Origin: Mariannaea sp. PMI_226
Taxonomy: Eukaryota; Ascomycota; Sordariomycetes; Hypocreales; Nectriaceae
Assembly (NCBI GenBank): GCA_024336345.1
Contig: JANFOG010000008.1
Coordinates: 310,001-374,000 of the forward strand
Direction: 5' to 3'
DNA length: 64,000 bases
Position numbers and translations under genes: made by a program. The notes under the pieces were generated by a model, which saw only the letters and a program-made list of their open reading frames with translations, did not search any database and was not told the origin of the DNA. Positions 13,301 to 25,358 of this stretch are shown here, piece after piece. Position 1 is the stretch's first letter. Each line of letters opens with the position of its first letter.

Positions 13301-15556
13301 AGGCGGTAGTCCTGTTGATCTTTCCGGCCGAGTAGGCCGCGGCGATTTCTCCAGAGGAATGCCCAACGACTCTGGATGGAAGCAAGTTCCACGATGTCAA
13401 CAGATCAACAATGGCAACTTGGATGGCTGTGCAGGCTGGGTGAGCCAAAGTTGGGCTGTCGATTTTGGATGTGTCTTTATCCTTGAGAAGCTCATCTATT
13501 TGTTGTCAATATTTCAAAATTGGAAGTAAGGAACGTAAACTCAAAGGATATTTGTTACTTACCATACAACGACCATGGACTGTTGCTCAAAGTCTGCATA
13601 TACTCGGAGGCATCCACCAGGCTTTGCTTGAACACTGGGAACACCAGTAATTCGCGACCCATAGCATACCACTGGGCTCCTTGTCCAGTGAATACGAAGC
13701 CAATGTTAGGTGTACCTCTTGTTCGAATAGGTTTGGAAATCTGGTTGTCTGCAGAAATCTTCTCGACAAGGTCTTGGAGACTATCTGCGAGGCAGTATGA
13801 CCGCCAAGAGAATGCAGTTCGCTTCTCAGCGAGGGTATAGGCAAGGTTTCGGAGCTCATCTCGTTGGTTAACTGAATATTGATGCTGATTGTAGTAGTCC
13901 ACAAGTGCTTGTGTGTTTCTCTTGACTCCGGATTCGTCGAAAGAAGAAAAGGTAAAGACAAAGGGCGAGGAGGACTCCTGGTCAGAGGGAAGGATACCAT
14001 TGGTATGGCCGTTTGAGCCATTAGTTCCGTTGATTCCATTGGTTTGCACGTGGTTGCCATTCTCCACAACACCATCTGTTCCATTGACCTTCTCGGATTC
14101 GATGAGCTTTGGGGTTTTGAGAGTTCTATGACGGCCTGACAGATTGTGTGCCAGGAGGTAGTGATATGCGTCTTGAAGGATAACATGTCCGTTGGTTCCC
14201 GAAAAGCCGAAGGAGTTAACGGAAGCCTGCCGCATACCGGGTGTGGGCCAGACCATGGGCTTTACTGGTATTGTCAAATTCCATTTATCAATAGGAATTT
14301 TAGGATTGGCCTTCTCAAAGTTTGTGTTGGGGGTGATTATGCCTGATTCCAGGATCATGACAGTCTTGATAATTCCAGCTATGCCGGACGCTCCCTCGGT
14401 GTGTCCAATGACCGATTTCACGGCACCCACAACCAGGGGCGTGGTTCTGTCCATGGTCTTGAAAGAGTTAGCGATACCCCTCGCTTCGATAGGATCACCA
14501 GCAGCAGTTCCGGTGCCATGTGATTCGATATAGGCGGTCTCATTAGGGTCGAGCTTCCCCTTGGTGTATACATCCCTGATCATCTGCTCCTGCGCTACTG
14601 CACTAGGTAGCGTGATACCTGCTGTTCTTCCATCCTGGTTCAACAAATTGGCACGTACAACCGCACGAATGGTATCGCCATCTCGTAGGGCGTCTGATAG
14701 TCGCTTCATAACAACGGTAGCAACTCCCTCACCTCGTGAATATCCACTAGCTCGATGATCAAAACTGTATGACTTGGCATCACCCGATAAAAAGCCATGA
14801 TGATCCATAGAGAACCAGTCTGTCGGATACGTAAAAACATTGACGCCTGAGATAACAGTCATATCAGATTCGCCATGCCTCAGACTCTGGGCACCCAGGT
14901 GGAAAGCCACCATACTACTGGAACAGGCCGTATCAACTGTGAGACTAGGTCCCTTGAAGTCAAAAAACCAACTAATACGGCCCGAGATAATGGAGTTGCT
15001 AGTTCCCATGGGCTTATACTTGAGCTTCACTTCTGGGTCACTATTCACTAGCTGGAGCCAGTCATGATTGAAGCCGCTGCTGAAGACAGAGGTATTCGAA
15101 CCGGTTGCCTTGTCCAAGGGAATACCCGCTGGGATCTAATCAATATGGCGGACCCTGAAACCGCGAATAGCAAGGAGTCACGTACCATTTTCCAGCGCAT
15201 GATAGACACTTTCCATTGACAGCCGCTGCTGCGGGTCTAGTGATAGGACCTCTCCCTTTGGTATACTGAAGAATTGGTTGTCAAAGTCTGCTGGATCGCC
15301 CCGCATAAAGTGGCCGCCCTGAACGTGAAACTGGGAACGGTGTTAGTCCTATAGGAAGGAATCAGAGTTTAGTTGCATTGCATACCGAGCCACCGTGATC
15401 CGGATCAGGGTGATAATGGCCATCCATGCTTATTCTGTCTTTGGGGAACGGCGTCATAGCAGACCGTCCACTCATGAGCAACTTCCAAAAGTTCTCATTA
15501 CTGTCACCCTCTTGGGGGAACCGGCAGGCCATGCCGACAATTGCGAGAGGCTCCAT
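7313..15556 (-). CDS. Highly reducing polyketide synthase, KS-AT-DH-MT-ER-KR-ACP (2593 aa, nine exons)
   Basis: Iterative type I synthase. Exons: 15556-15386, 15330-15186, 15128-13563, 13495-12360, 12308-12283, 12229-11640, 11578-10406, 10351-8208, 8143-7313; all eight introns are GT-AG, 53-67 bp, and in phase. Visible sites, with approximate residue numbers: KS DTACSSS (Cys174), ESHGTGT and GHTEG; AT TGQGAQ and GHSSG (Ser674); DH LRDHVITGSIVYP (His1005) and HPSTMD (Asp1203); C-methyltransferase LEIGAGTG (about 1483); ER NFRDVL and HAAAGGVGQ (about 2025); KR GGLGGVGRS (about 2235) and the SSATG...NYAAGN catalytic set; ACP NGVDSL (Ser about 2546). Every domain looks intact, so a methylated, fully reduced chain is possible. 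No thioesterase or reductase domain follows the ACP. An upstream ATG at 15574 would add six residues. The product is unknown. The hydrolase and P450 to the right are the natural partners. Confidence 0.96.
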
Positions 15557-17517
15557 GGTGACTGTGAGGAGCAAAGTATGATGAGGAAAGATGAGACACT
15601 GCCTTCAGCCTGGATCAGAGAAGATCCTATGAACGACTTGATAGACAATCTTATGGAAGACGGACTCTATATAGTCTACTCAACATGAGAGTATACTGAT
15701 AGACAGGCGGTTTCGTGATTCGCTATGCGGGGCAACTCGATTGAATTACACGAACTGGAAGGACTTTGACACGATCTATGAACTTGTCACCCCGCACCAG
15801 TTGTTTTGCATGTTCCAGTGATTCAACCGTCCTGACCCTTGAGGTAATTGTCTGCGCTATACTACCTGCTGGACATGGTGAGTGCGGTTATCGACAGCAA
15901 GAACCGGTAATAGCGCCAAGTTCCTACAAGCCCAGTGGGCTACTATCAAGTGACTCCGGTCCGGGCCGAGATAAACGGAATGTCAAATCTACGAGAACTT
16001 CACCGGGCTTCGGTCCTTCCCCATGTTTCGGGCCTTCCCCGGTATTTTCATCGCGGGGTCGGGCCGATACCTTGCAGGAGGTGAGAAAGTAGCCCACATT
16101 GCTTATTGCTTTGCCAAGGATGTGGAGGAGCAGCACGGTTCCATGAGGGATATTTATGTGAATGGAGAAGTCAATTTCCGGGGGATAGGGCTGAGCAATG
16201 GAGCAGCTTCAAGTGGTGGGTCAATGGAAGTTGTAATGCACATTATAGATGTGACAGCCGAGGTATTCGGAAAGTCAGGTTACTGGTGTTGGTTCTGTCC
16301 ATGTAGAAGAGTATATGTATCCCGCCTAAGCGCGGAGAATTATTGTCCACGAGAGACCCTGTGCAGAATCTTCGATACCTTGAGTGAGTCTAGTCTGTAC
16401 CGGATCTCGATTTCTTGCAGATTGGTCAGAGCGAAGACGAAAATAGGTGACGTGGGGACTAGAGGAAAGGAGGGGGGGAGAGGAGGTGTTGGTGGGGGGG
16501 GGGTGTTGTGTGAATAGTCGCATATTTGATCAACTCCCCTCTGACAAGGGGTCAGTTAGCTAGGCCGGATGACCAGTGCCGATGGGATATTTTCCCCGAA
16601 AACATGAGGAACCTTGGGAGCTAAACTAGGGGATTATTTTCGAATGGATTACTATTCCTCTTGTTCTTTATGGCAAAAATACTAATAGCTATCGGAGACA
16701 ACTTGTGCGCAATAAAGTGGAATTAATAAAAGGATCGATGTCATTTAATGTCACTATTCCCCTAACTAAGTCTCTACAGCACTTGACGTCTTTTGTCATC
16801 TCTAAGCGCTATCATTCCGTAACCCTAGACCTTCATAGGCGGCGATGATTATAATAGGTTCTAGCCTGCTGGCAGACATAGAGCTACCTCCGGCTGTCTA
16901 GCATTATGCGCTGGGCAAAGGATATTAAGGTTGCATAACTGTGACTCAAGGTTAAGTCTCCTCCTAAAATAATCATAGTTGAATCCCTCGCAATTCTCGG
17001 AGCTGTCTTCATCTAGGGCTTGGGTGATTCGAGAAGGAAGCTTGGCATTAGAACCGCCGTAGTGGATAGCGTCAAACACACCATCTTCCGGTTATATATA
17101 ATCAATTAGAACTATTGTCATCAGGAGGTTTTGATTGGAGTATATACGAATAGTGGCAGCTATGTAGTCATCCGCTCTATGTCATGAGAAATTATGGCGC
17201 CAGCTAAGCCCCGCGACTCCGCGATTAGGGGGGTGGTTCGTGTGTTTTTTTCCCCGACACTTCTCTTAGCCTAAAAAAAGACCCCTGGTCAATCGTCGTG
17301 TGTTTTGCCAAACACAGAAGGCAAGTTTTCTAGCTTCAAAATGCCAATATGTAGTTCTGGCACCACCTGCGGGCATATGTCGGCTGCTTCTTTCAGAAGG
17401 AGGCGCATCCAGGGCCAGGGGAGATGTAGCAACGATGGGGCATCTCTGAAGAGAGCTTATAGCCTCGATAGGTTTCAAGCATGAGTTTAGAATGGAGGAA
17501 ATATCTATCACGTAACA
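15557..17517. other. Divergent intergenic region between polyketide synthase and GH65 gene
   Basis: About 1.96 kb that must contain both promoters. Besides the TATA candidate near 15670 there is a TATATATAA string near 17092, some 420 bp before the GH65 start, and G-rich runs at 16471-16503. The open frames of 60-164 codons have no family resemblance. I could not identify a pathway-specific regulator gene here. Confidence 0.6.
15667..15674 (-). promoter_or_regulatory. TATA box candidate of the polyketide synthase gene
   Basis: CTATATAG lies about 111 bp upstream of the chosen start codon, a usual distance for fungal core promoters. Supported by motif and position only. Confidence 0.45.
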
Positions 17518-20500
17518 ATGGTTTCGTTTCTGGCCATAGCCCTTGGTGGTCTCGCCGCGGCGGTCAAGCCCTCCAACGCCGATCCTGACGATACCTGGAT
17601 CCTCTCCACCGACACTTTTCTCGGGAACTATTACCAGAACTCTCCATATGTGGCCAATGGCTATTTTGGCCAGCGGCTACCAGCAGAGGGGGCGGGTTAC
17701 TGGATCTATCGGGACCACGAAACGGGAAGTTACATCAACAACTGCAAGTGGATTCCCGCTGTCATGCACAACGTTACGCCTGTTCCAAAGTTGCTGACGA
17801 TGGTGTAGCTTGGCCACTGGATCAGCCCCGTGCCACTTTTGGAACCATTTCCGGGTTCTGGGACGTGCAGCAGAACATCACGCACACAATCCTTCCAGAC
17901 AATCTGAAGCATGGTGGCGAATCCGTCATCAGCGGCATTCCTGACTGGACAGCGCTGACGGTGACAACTGACAAGGGCGAGACCTATCAACCCGGCGTTG
18001 ACCAATCAACAATCAAGAAGTTTCGCCAGTCGCTATCTATTCGAAATGGCATTGTGCAAACCAACATTACGTGGAGCCCGTCCCACGACTCTGCTCGCTA
18101 CCAGATTGGTTACACCATCCTGGCCCACCGAACTCGGCTGAACCTGGGCATCGTGCGTATGGATATTGCCGTTGATCGGGACGCCAAGTTCAAAGTGACA
18201 GATATCCTTGATGGCGCAGGTGCAGTGAGAGCCGACTTCAACGATAAGGCGTTCCAGAAAGACGGTATCTGGACAAGTGTCAAACCGTGGGGGATCAACT
18301 ACTGCACGGCTTATCTCGCTTCCACCGTCAGGTTCGACAGTAACAATCAACGTGCAGTAGCTCAGGCAAACAAGTCAAGGCGTGATGCCACGCATTCTCC
18401 TTGGGTGTCTACCAATTCGAGCACCATCGCTCAGAGCTGGGACTGGAGCCTAAAAAAAGGAGACACACTTTCCGTCTACAAGTTCGTCGGTATTGCGTCC
18501 ACCACGGCGTTCCCAAAAAACACTCTCTCAATAGTGAAAGAGGCAGCTACAAAGGCTAGTTTGGCAATTTCGTGGGATCAATTGATCTCGGAGCATTCAC
18601 AGGAATGGGAGTCAACGTGGGATGATGCTGATATTGTTGTCCCGAACAACAAGGAGCTTCAACTCAGCGCACGAGCGTCTCTATTTCACATCCTGTCCAG
18701 TCTAATGCCAGATAGCAATAAGAACGCAGAAAATTCCATATCGGTGGGTGGCTTATCCAGCGACTCGTATGCAGGACTCATCTTTTGGGACGCTGATACA
18801 TGGATCTACCCGTCTATATTGGCTCTGTATCCCCAGTACGCCGTGGGGATCAACCGATATCGCGAGAAGCTGCTCAATCAAGCTCTCCTCAATGCGCGGG
18901 CTTACAACGAGTCTGGGGCTCTTTATGCTTGGACAAGTGGCCGATTCGGTAACTGTACAGGAACTGGAGTGTGCTGGGGCTACCAATACCACCTCAACAC
19001 GGATATTGCCCTCGCTCATTGGCAGTACTTTCTGCAGACAAAGGATTTGAAATGGCTTGCCGATAAAGGATGGCAAGTCATTGAGAGTATAGCCAACATG
19101 TTTGCCGCACATGTGTCACACAATGCTTCGACGGGCCAGTATGAGACTATTCTTGAGGGAGAGCCGGTTAGTTTAAATATCCCACGGGCGAAGTTCCGTC
19201 CTTCGACTTCACCCAAGCTTATTATTCATAGGATGAGTTTGCATACAATATCAACAACGGCGCCTTTACCAATGTTGCTATCAAGCAATTGCTGGGCGAC
19301 TGGGCACCATCAGCCGCGAAACAGCTGAAGTTGGAGGCACCTAAGAACTGGTCCGACATCTCAGAGAACATGTATATTCCGTACAACAAGAAGGATAAAA
19401 TCATCATTGAATTCGACGGTATGGATGGAACCTGGCAGGTCAAGCAAGCAAGCGTTGGGTTGATCAACTACCCCTTGCAGTTCAAGTTGAGCGACACCCA
19501 AGCCCGAAATGATGTTGCATATGTAAGTCCTGGCACTCGCCATGTAGCTGATAATCGAAGACACTGATTTTTTTAGTATTCTTCCGTTAACACAGCCGAT
19601 GGTCCGGCTATGACATGGTCTATCTACGCTATTGCTGAAGCCGAGCTCCAGCAAAAAGGTTGTGCTGCTTACACCTATCTTCAACGCTCATCTGAGCCAT
19701 ATCTTCGCAAGCCTTTCTACCAGTTCAGCGAGATTATCCTGGACACACCGCTTCCTGGCGTGGATAATCCCGCATTCATTTTTGGCACTAGTCCCGCATT
19801 CCCCTTCCTCACGGGCGCTGGTGGTTTCCTTCAAGTTTTTACGCATGGACTCACTGGTATGCGTCCTAACATGGATGTCTTCTACCTGGATCCCATGCTT
19901 CCTCCCCAGCTACCAGACGGAATCCGTATCAAAGGTATGAAATGGCAGGGTGCGGTATTTGATGTGTCTATTCAACTAGACAAGACAACTATCACTAGAC
20001 GAACGGCCCAAAACAAGGACGCTCAGGCTCAGAAACAGGTGGTTGTGCGCGTTCTTGGTGGAAATAACAAGCCAAGAGACTATCGAATGGAGATTGGAGA
20101 CTCAATCGTGGTCCCCACAAGACGACCAGATATCAGTAATGCAGCAGAAGACTGGGCATTGTGCAAGTCGGTGACCTCGGACAGCGAATCAGCTCCCGGC
20201 AATAACCCTTATGCAATTGTCGATGGCGCAAATGCAACGGTCTGGCAACCCGCCAGCCCAAATGCAGCATCCGTTATCATTGACCTTGGTGAGAGCCGTA
20301 AAATCTCCAGGATTGTCATCAACTGGGCAGCTGTGCCTCCATCCACGTTTAGTCTTTCAGCAAAACAGACGACGGGGGTAGAGTTTGAAGAATTATCCGC
20401 ACCACAACAGGTCAACATATCGGCACCGTATAATGAAGTAGACGCTCGATTGGTTCGAATACGAACCGGAAATACCACAGAAGTGCATCTAGCAGAACAA

Positions 20501-20596
20501 CGCCAACTTAGGTTCCTGAAACTAACAGTAGAGGGATCATATGCTCAGGATGGACTTGGGGCGACTGTCAGCACTGTGCAGGTTATTGCTGCATGA
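17518..20596 (+). CDS. Secreted GH65 acid-trehalase-like glycosidase with C-terminal discoidin-like domain
   Basis: Starts MVSFLAIALGGLAAAVKPSNA, a short likely signal peptide. The N-terminal GH65 domain holds SPYVANGYFGQRLPAEGAG and WPLDQPRATFGTISGFWD. The (alpha/alpha)6 catalytic part includes GLIFWDADTWIYPSIL and GEPDEFAYNINNGAFTN, where the Glu of the PDE motif is the GH65 general acid. The last 160 residues read like an F5/8 type C (CBM32-like) module: AIVDGANATVWQP, then VIIDLGESRKISRIVINW. Exons 2-4 are clear: to 19166, 19232-19522, 19577-20596. The first junction is less sure: the frame changes between about 17729 and 17808, best explained by an intron from 17729 to 17790 (62 bp) or to 17808 (80 bp), both keeping phase; the model is about 959-965 aa. 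Family members cleave or phosphorolyse alpha-glucosides such as trehalose. The 3' end faces the FSH hydrolase at 125 bp. Its role in a polyketide cluster is inference. Confidence 0.85.
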
Positions 20597-20721
20597 AAGC
20601 ATATTCACAGTTACCAAGCATAGTCAATTTAGCAAAAGTACATTTCTTCGTTGCCAGTGAGGACATATTCTGTACCCGGTATTCCTCCTCTTTAGCTAGC
20701 TAGTCCGCCTATAGAATATAT

Positions 20722-21712
20722 TTACGCAAATTCTGCCATATCAGTAACCAGCTGTGCAATTTTTCGCATCTCTGATTGACCCCGGGGAAAATCATGTCCA
20801 AATTGATGGTGGTGTTCCACCACGAGTCCAGGCTTGCAAAGACCCAGCAGGTTCAGACCCTGGTTGGGGTCCTCCTCGTCCGGACAACGAACATGGAGCG
20901 TTGGCACGTCGATAAGCGGGCCATCTAGTTCTCCCTCATACCTCGTCAATCCCACTTCTCCATCTGTCAGGAAATATCTCCCATCCATCAGCTGTCCTGT
21001 CCGGACCGCATTGATCTCCCTCTTTCGCGAGGCAATGGCTGCCTCAGCCGCGTCTCGCCCATCGCCTTTCCGCACACGCAAGTTGGAAGGCCGCAAATAG
21101 ACGGCTTCTAGTTCCTTGTCAAAGGGGGTGGAGCCCTTGGCCACCTCGACTATTTTCTCATCCCTCAGTGCAAAGGTCTTTAGAGGCGTCGCTCCATTGA
21201 TGAAGATGGCAAATCTGAATAAAGGCTCGGCAGTTGGGTCTTCTTGACTGTGCCGTATCATGGCCTGGGCAGCAAACCCAGCACCCCCTGAGTAGCCCAA
21301 TACTCCATCAAACCCACCTTCTTGTTCAATGAGGTCTAGTAGCTGTGCCTCTGCGTCGAGAACAGATAGAGGCACGAGCGGGTTGTAGTAGGTATACTGT
21401 GGTAGGTTGGAGAACTGGCTTGTATATACCGACCAATTGCCTGGATTTATCAAGGTTACATTAAAAACTCCATAAAACTTGCCTGCATAAGTTCAACATA
21501 CCCTCTGTGTGCAGTTCTGTTCCCTGGACAAATTCGAAATCGAAGTCATCATCTAAGCAGCTTCTCAATGAAGCAGTTTGGGCCTGGAATATCTGTCGCA
21601 CATCACTGGGTTAGGAAACCCTATTATTTATCATAGGGTGCAGGGGTGGGAGTAAAAAGTGAATATTCACCTCGGAATTGGAACCCCGGCCGTGTAGACA
21701 AAGGATTTTCAT
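20722..21712 (-). CDS. FSH-type serine hydrolase, probable polyketide-releasing esterase (283 aa)
   Basis: Three exons: 21712-21671, 21592-21502, 21440-20722; introns GTGAAT...ACAG and GTATGT...CCAG, phases consistent. The protein starts MKILCLHGRGSNSEIFQAQT, the hallmark N-terminus of the FSH1 alpha/beta-hydrolase family (oxyanion HGxGxNS). The nucleophile is in GVLGYSGGAGFAAQ (GxSxG), the acid probably in CPDEEDP, and the His in HHHQFGHDFP. In established fungal pathways small FSH-type hydrolases (LovG type) free reduced polyketides from a synthase that lacks a thioesterase. The synthase here lacks one, so product release is the likely role (inference from context). No signal peptide, so cytosolic. 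It diverges from the P450 across about 1 kb. Confidence 0.9.
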
Positions 21713-22699
21713 CTTGAGCTTTACAATAGGGCGAGACCTGGTGGTCAGTTTCGCTGTCGGCAGTCAATGCTTGGTGGGAGAAACCAAATACTCAGGCTCA
21801 AACAAGAAAACAGGTATATATATGGGCAGTTGTATGAATGTACTGGGGTCTCTAAATTCAGCACCTGGGGGTCCCTACTCTCCTACTCTCCCTACCCATA
21901 CAAGCAAGATCAACCCCCAACCCCCCAACCCCGCCGGCCGGGCCCGAACACACAGTCACACGCTGTAGGACAAACTATTTACTCAGGCTCAAGCTCAATC
22001 CCCGCGCGTAAAAGACTTATGCAAGTCTAACACGTGATCTGATTCTCGATTCTAATACATGCCTGTTCTCAATGAAGAAGGTCGAAGTTGACGACGCGGG
22101 GCCCCAACGCTATGGGAGCTCATGGGTATCCGGTATCCGTTGATAGGTCCAAACTTGGAAGAGCTTGTTCATCTAAATCGGGGCATTTCGATCCACTAGT
22201 GACCCTGACGTACTTTGTATCGGGATTTTTGCGCTGGCCGCTTACCATGCTTCTAGTCGGACCTATTCTGCTAGTTTCCCCTGACCCTGGCCAAGGGGTT
22301 GTGGAGGGGTTGTGGAGGGGGCGTAAGCCGATCAACCCTCCTTAGCCAATTGAGCGTAATCTGGCATGCATAGGTCCATCGTACGAAGGAAGCATGTAGG
22401 GTTGGAATACCAACTACCATCTACTGCCAAATCGGCCCTATAGCAACTTGCAGCCTGCAGAGCATCAAAAGATGCACAGCCACGGACAAAAGGGATGGTG
22501 TCATGGCAAGGCGTGGGGAAACAGAACAGCACCTATCCATTCACCCCGTTCACAATTACCCGTCAAATTTTCGCATTTATTGACCGAGAGTACATGCTCG
22601 ACCAGAGCTTTTCGGACATTGAAAGAAGGCACAAGCTCGGCAAGGCTATTTCTAGACTGACAGAGTCATCAGTAATTCAACTAAAGTCAATTCCCTGAT
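21713..22699. other. Divergent intergenic region between FSH hydrolase and P450
   Basis: Shared promoter region. It holds a 13-bp direct repeat TACTCAGGCTCAA at 21790-21802 and 21980-21992, a pyrimidine- and C-rich stretch at 21857-21950, and a tandem GGGGTTGTGGA repeat near 22297. No gene seen. Confidence 0.55.
21816..21824 (-). promoter_or_regulatory. TATA box candidate of the FSH hydrolase gene
   Basis: TATATATAT lies about 104 bp upstream of the start codon on the reverse strand. Confidence 0.45.
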
Positions 22700-24384
22700 A
22701 TGGCGCCTTGGCAGAAGATAACGGTGGCCAGCGCCGTGGGCTGTGTCCTCCTGAGCTGGAAACGAGATGGAGGGTCCAAGTCTTCACTGCTAAGCTCATT
22801 TGTAGCGCTATGGCTGCTGGGATTTACGCTGTGGGGGGTCTGGGCTGTGTGGGTGTATCCTCTGCTCCTCTCACCACTGAGGCATCTCCCCGAACCTTCA
22901 GGGAATCACTGGATGATGGGCCAGTGGTTTCGTATCATGCGAGAGCCCCCAGGCAACCCCATGCGAGAATGGTTTGTATTTCTCCTATGAATGTGGCAGT
23001 CTGGTATACTGTAGACTAACTGGTCGAAAATAGGGTAAATGAGATTCCTCATGATGGTCTTATCCGGTTCCGCGATATGTTCAATCAAGAGTGTATTCTA
23101 GTCTGTTCTCCAAAGGCTCTAGCTGAGGTATTGGTCACCAATAACTATGCCTTCCAGAAGCCCGGGTCCTTGAGGTGGGCCCTCAGTCGGATTGTTGGCA
23201 TTGGACTGGTGCTGGCCGAGGGTGACGAGCATAAGTTCCAGAGGCGCAACCTAACTCCAGCCTTTTCCTTTCGTCACATTAAGGAACTATACTCTATATT
23301 CTGGCGCAAGTCTTGTGAAGTAACTCAAGTTATGATGGCAGATTTCGGCGATGCAGATCGACTTGAAACAGATGTAAACTCTTGGGCCTCACGCTCGACC
23401 CTGGACATGGTCGGCCTGGCCGGAATGGGTACGGAGCTCGGTGCTATTAAGAATAAGGATGCCATGGTACTTAAGGCATATAAGAGAGTGTTTAAACCAT
23501 CCAAGCAAGCTCAGATGATGGCTTTGGCGGCTCTCCTCTTGCCAACGTGGCTTATTGATATTCTACCAATTAGCAGGAACGACGATATCAATAATGCAGC
23601 CACCGACATTCGAGCTTTTTGCCGTGACCTTATCAATGAGAAAAAGGCCAAGCTACAGGATAAGTCTCACACTGGCATCGACATCCTCTCTGTGGCTCTG
23701 GAGAGTGGTGCTTTTACGGACGACAACCTTGTCGACCAACTAATGACTTTTCTCGTAGCAGGCTACGAGACGACTACTGCTGCTATAACCTGGGCCATTT
23801 ATACTCTCTCCCGCTACCCAGACGTGCAGAGTCGATTACGAGAAGAGATCCGCCGGGAACTTCCGTCAGTAGACTCAGGTGCCGAGATCACCAGCCAGGA
23901 CATCGACAGCTTGCCTTACCTAAATGCTGTCTGCAATGAAATTCTCCGCTACTGGGCCCCTGTCCCTATCTCTATCCGAGTCACTGCGCATGATACCACT
24001 ATTGGCGGGCAACCGATACCTAAGGGCACTCAGATAATGACGAGCCCTTGGGCGACCAACCGTGACCGCAGCCTCTGGGGCGCTGATGTGGATGTCTTCA
24101 ACCCAGAGCGGTGGCTCTCGAGTGACAGGAAGAAGACGACAAGCGGCGGATCAAACAGCAACTACGCATTTCTATCCTTCTTACACGGCCCGAGGGGCTG
24201 CATTGGGGCAAGCTTCGCGAGGGCCGAGATTGCCTGTTTACTTGCTGCCTGGGTCGGGAAGTTTGAATTTGAGCTGCAGAACCCGAAAGAGGTCGCGGAG
24301 AAAGATATGGCCATAAAACATGGTTTTACCTCTGCACCCTCGGATGGGGTGCCAATTATCGTGAAGGTGGCTGGCGGCTATTAG
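22700..24384 (+). CDS. Cytochrome P450 monooxygenase (540 aa, two exons)
   Basis: Exons 22700-22971 and 23034-24384, intron 62 bp (GTTTGT...AATAG), giving the junction MREWVNEIPHDG. The N-terminus has a hydrophobic segment (LLSSFVALWLLGFTLWGVWA) for the endoplasmic reticulum membrane. The I-helix is FLVAGYETTTAAITW (about residue 333), the ExxR motif lies in NEILRYW, the PERW motif follows, and the heme loop is FLHGPRGCIGASFA with Cys near residue 480. All key P450 sites are present, so it is expected to be active with a reductase partner. As part of the group with the synthase and FSH hydrolase it would hydroxylate or otherwise oxidise the released polyketide (inference). The CYP family number cannot be assigned by eye. 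Confidence 0.94.
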
Positions 24385-25358
24385 GTTCCCATCTGCCTGC
24401 AGCAAGGTCAAAGCTAGCACGAGTATAGGTCCAGGGTCGGTAGAGAGAAGGATTTGGCGTTGCCAAAGCCAGTGAATTGGTATTCTAGGAATAAGGATAC
24501 TGATCCACGTGATAAGCTTATGGTTGGATAAGCCTCAAAGTCGAGAACGTCTTCATTCAATGATATAGCAGTACCTCGAGCATAGTCCACAAGGTAACAG
24601 GATCAGTGACATTTCGCCAGTAGGACGTAGTTTTTATCAGGTCGTAGCAATCAAAAACACACTTTCGACTCTCATTATTACACATATCCACTCTGGCACA
24701 TACTCTAAACCTTTCAGGCCCTTGATTTCAGCGTTATCGCCTCCTCTCTTCACCTTCAACGGGAGTGACATGCCGACGGCAATACCCTTCTGCTTGAGCA
24801 GGGAACTCTGTAGAAACTACCTATGTAGCTAATTATCTTACTCTACAAAGTATCACTCGAGAATTCCTGAAATGAAGCAAGGGCATTTTGAAGATGGCCA
24901 ACTTCCCTCGCACTGCGAGCGTACTTCATACTCTCTTCTTTCTCTATAGCAATGGCACAGATTATTTCCGCCTTCATCTCCATAGGTTGCCAGGTTCAAG
25001 ATTGTGGAACATCCTGTACGTCTTCACTAAACACAACATGGGTAACCTCTAGAAAAGCATTCAGAAAGTTTTGAATGGTATGAGGCCCCCAGCGGCATGA
25101 CACGCCGCTTCCAGAAATGTCCTCCACTCTCTGCTATGAAGGCGCAAAGTTGAACTATTGGAGAAATTTTTCTACATCATTGGCTTTGCTTGCGCGCTGC
25201 TGGTCCCGATATCCAATGCCCCTCCATGGAGCTCACCGAGGAGGCCATGGAAAGCAGGTTTCATGCCTTTATGGCAGCCGAGAATTCCTTGAAGTTTCTG
25301 CTCCGCATTATAGCGAAGATCAACAAACTGATAGTTGATAATAAAATCCATAAGGCCC
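24385..25358. other. Intergenic, right border of the candidate cluster
   Basis: Short frames on both strands around 25085-25350 show no recognisable family and no consistent frame. Nothing else supported. Confidence 0.5.

Noticed and set aside
16471..16503. G-rich tract as a G-quadruplex
   Set aside because: Only two G runs of three or more are close enough; the classical four-run pattern is not met.
17729..17808. Frameshift mutation in the GH65 gene
   Set aside because: A 62- or 80-bp intron with an acceptable acceptor restores the frame and keeps the conserved PLDQPRATFG motif, so a working spliced gene is the simpler reading.
25117..25338. Plus-strand frame next to the dynamin relic
   Set aside because: No match to dynamin middle or GED parts on either strand, so it was not added to the pseudogene.
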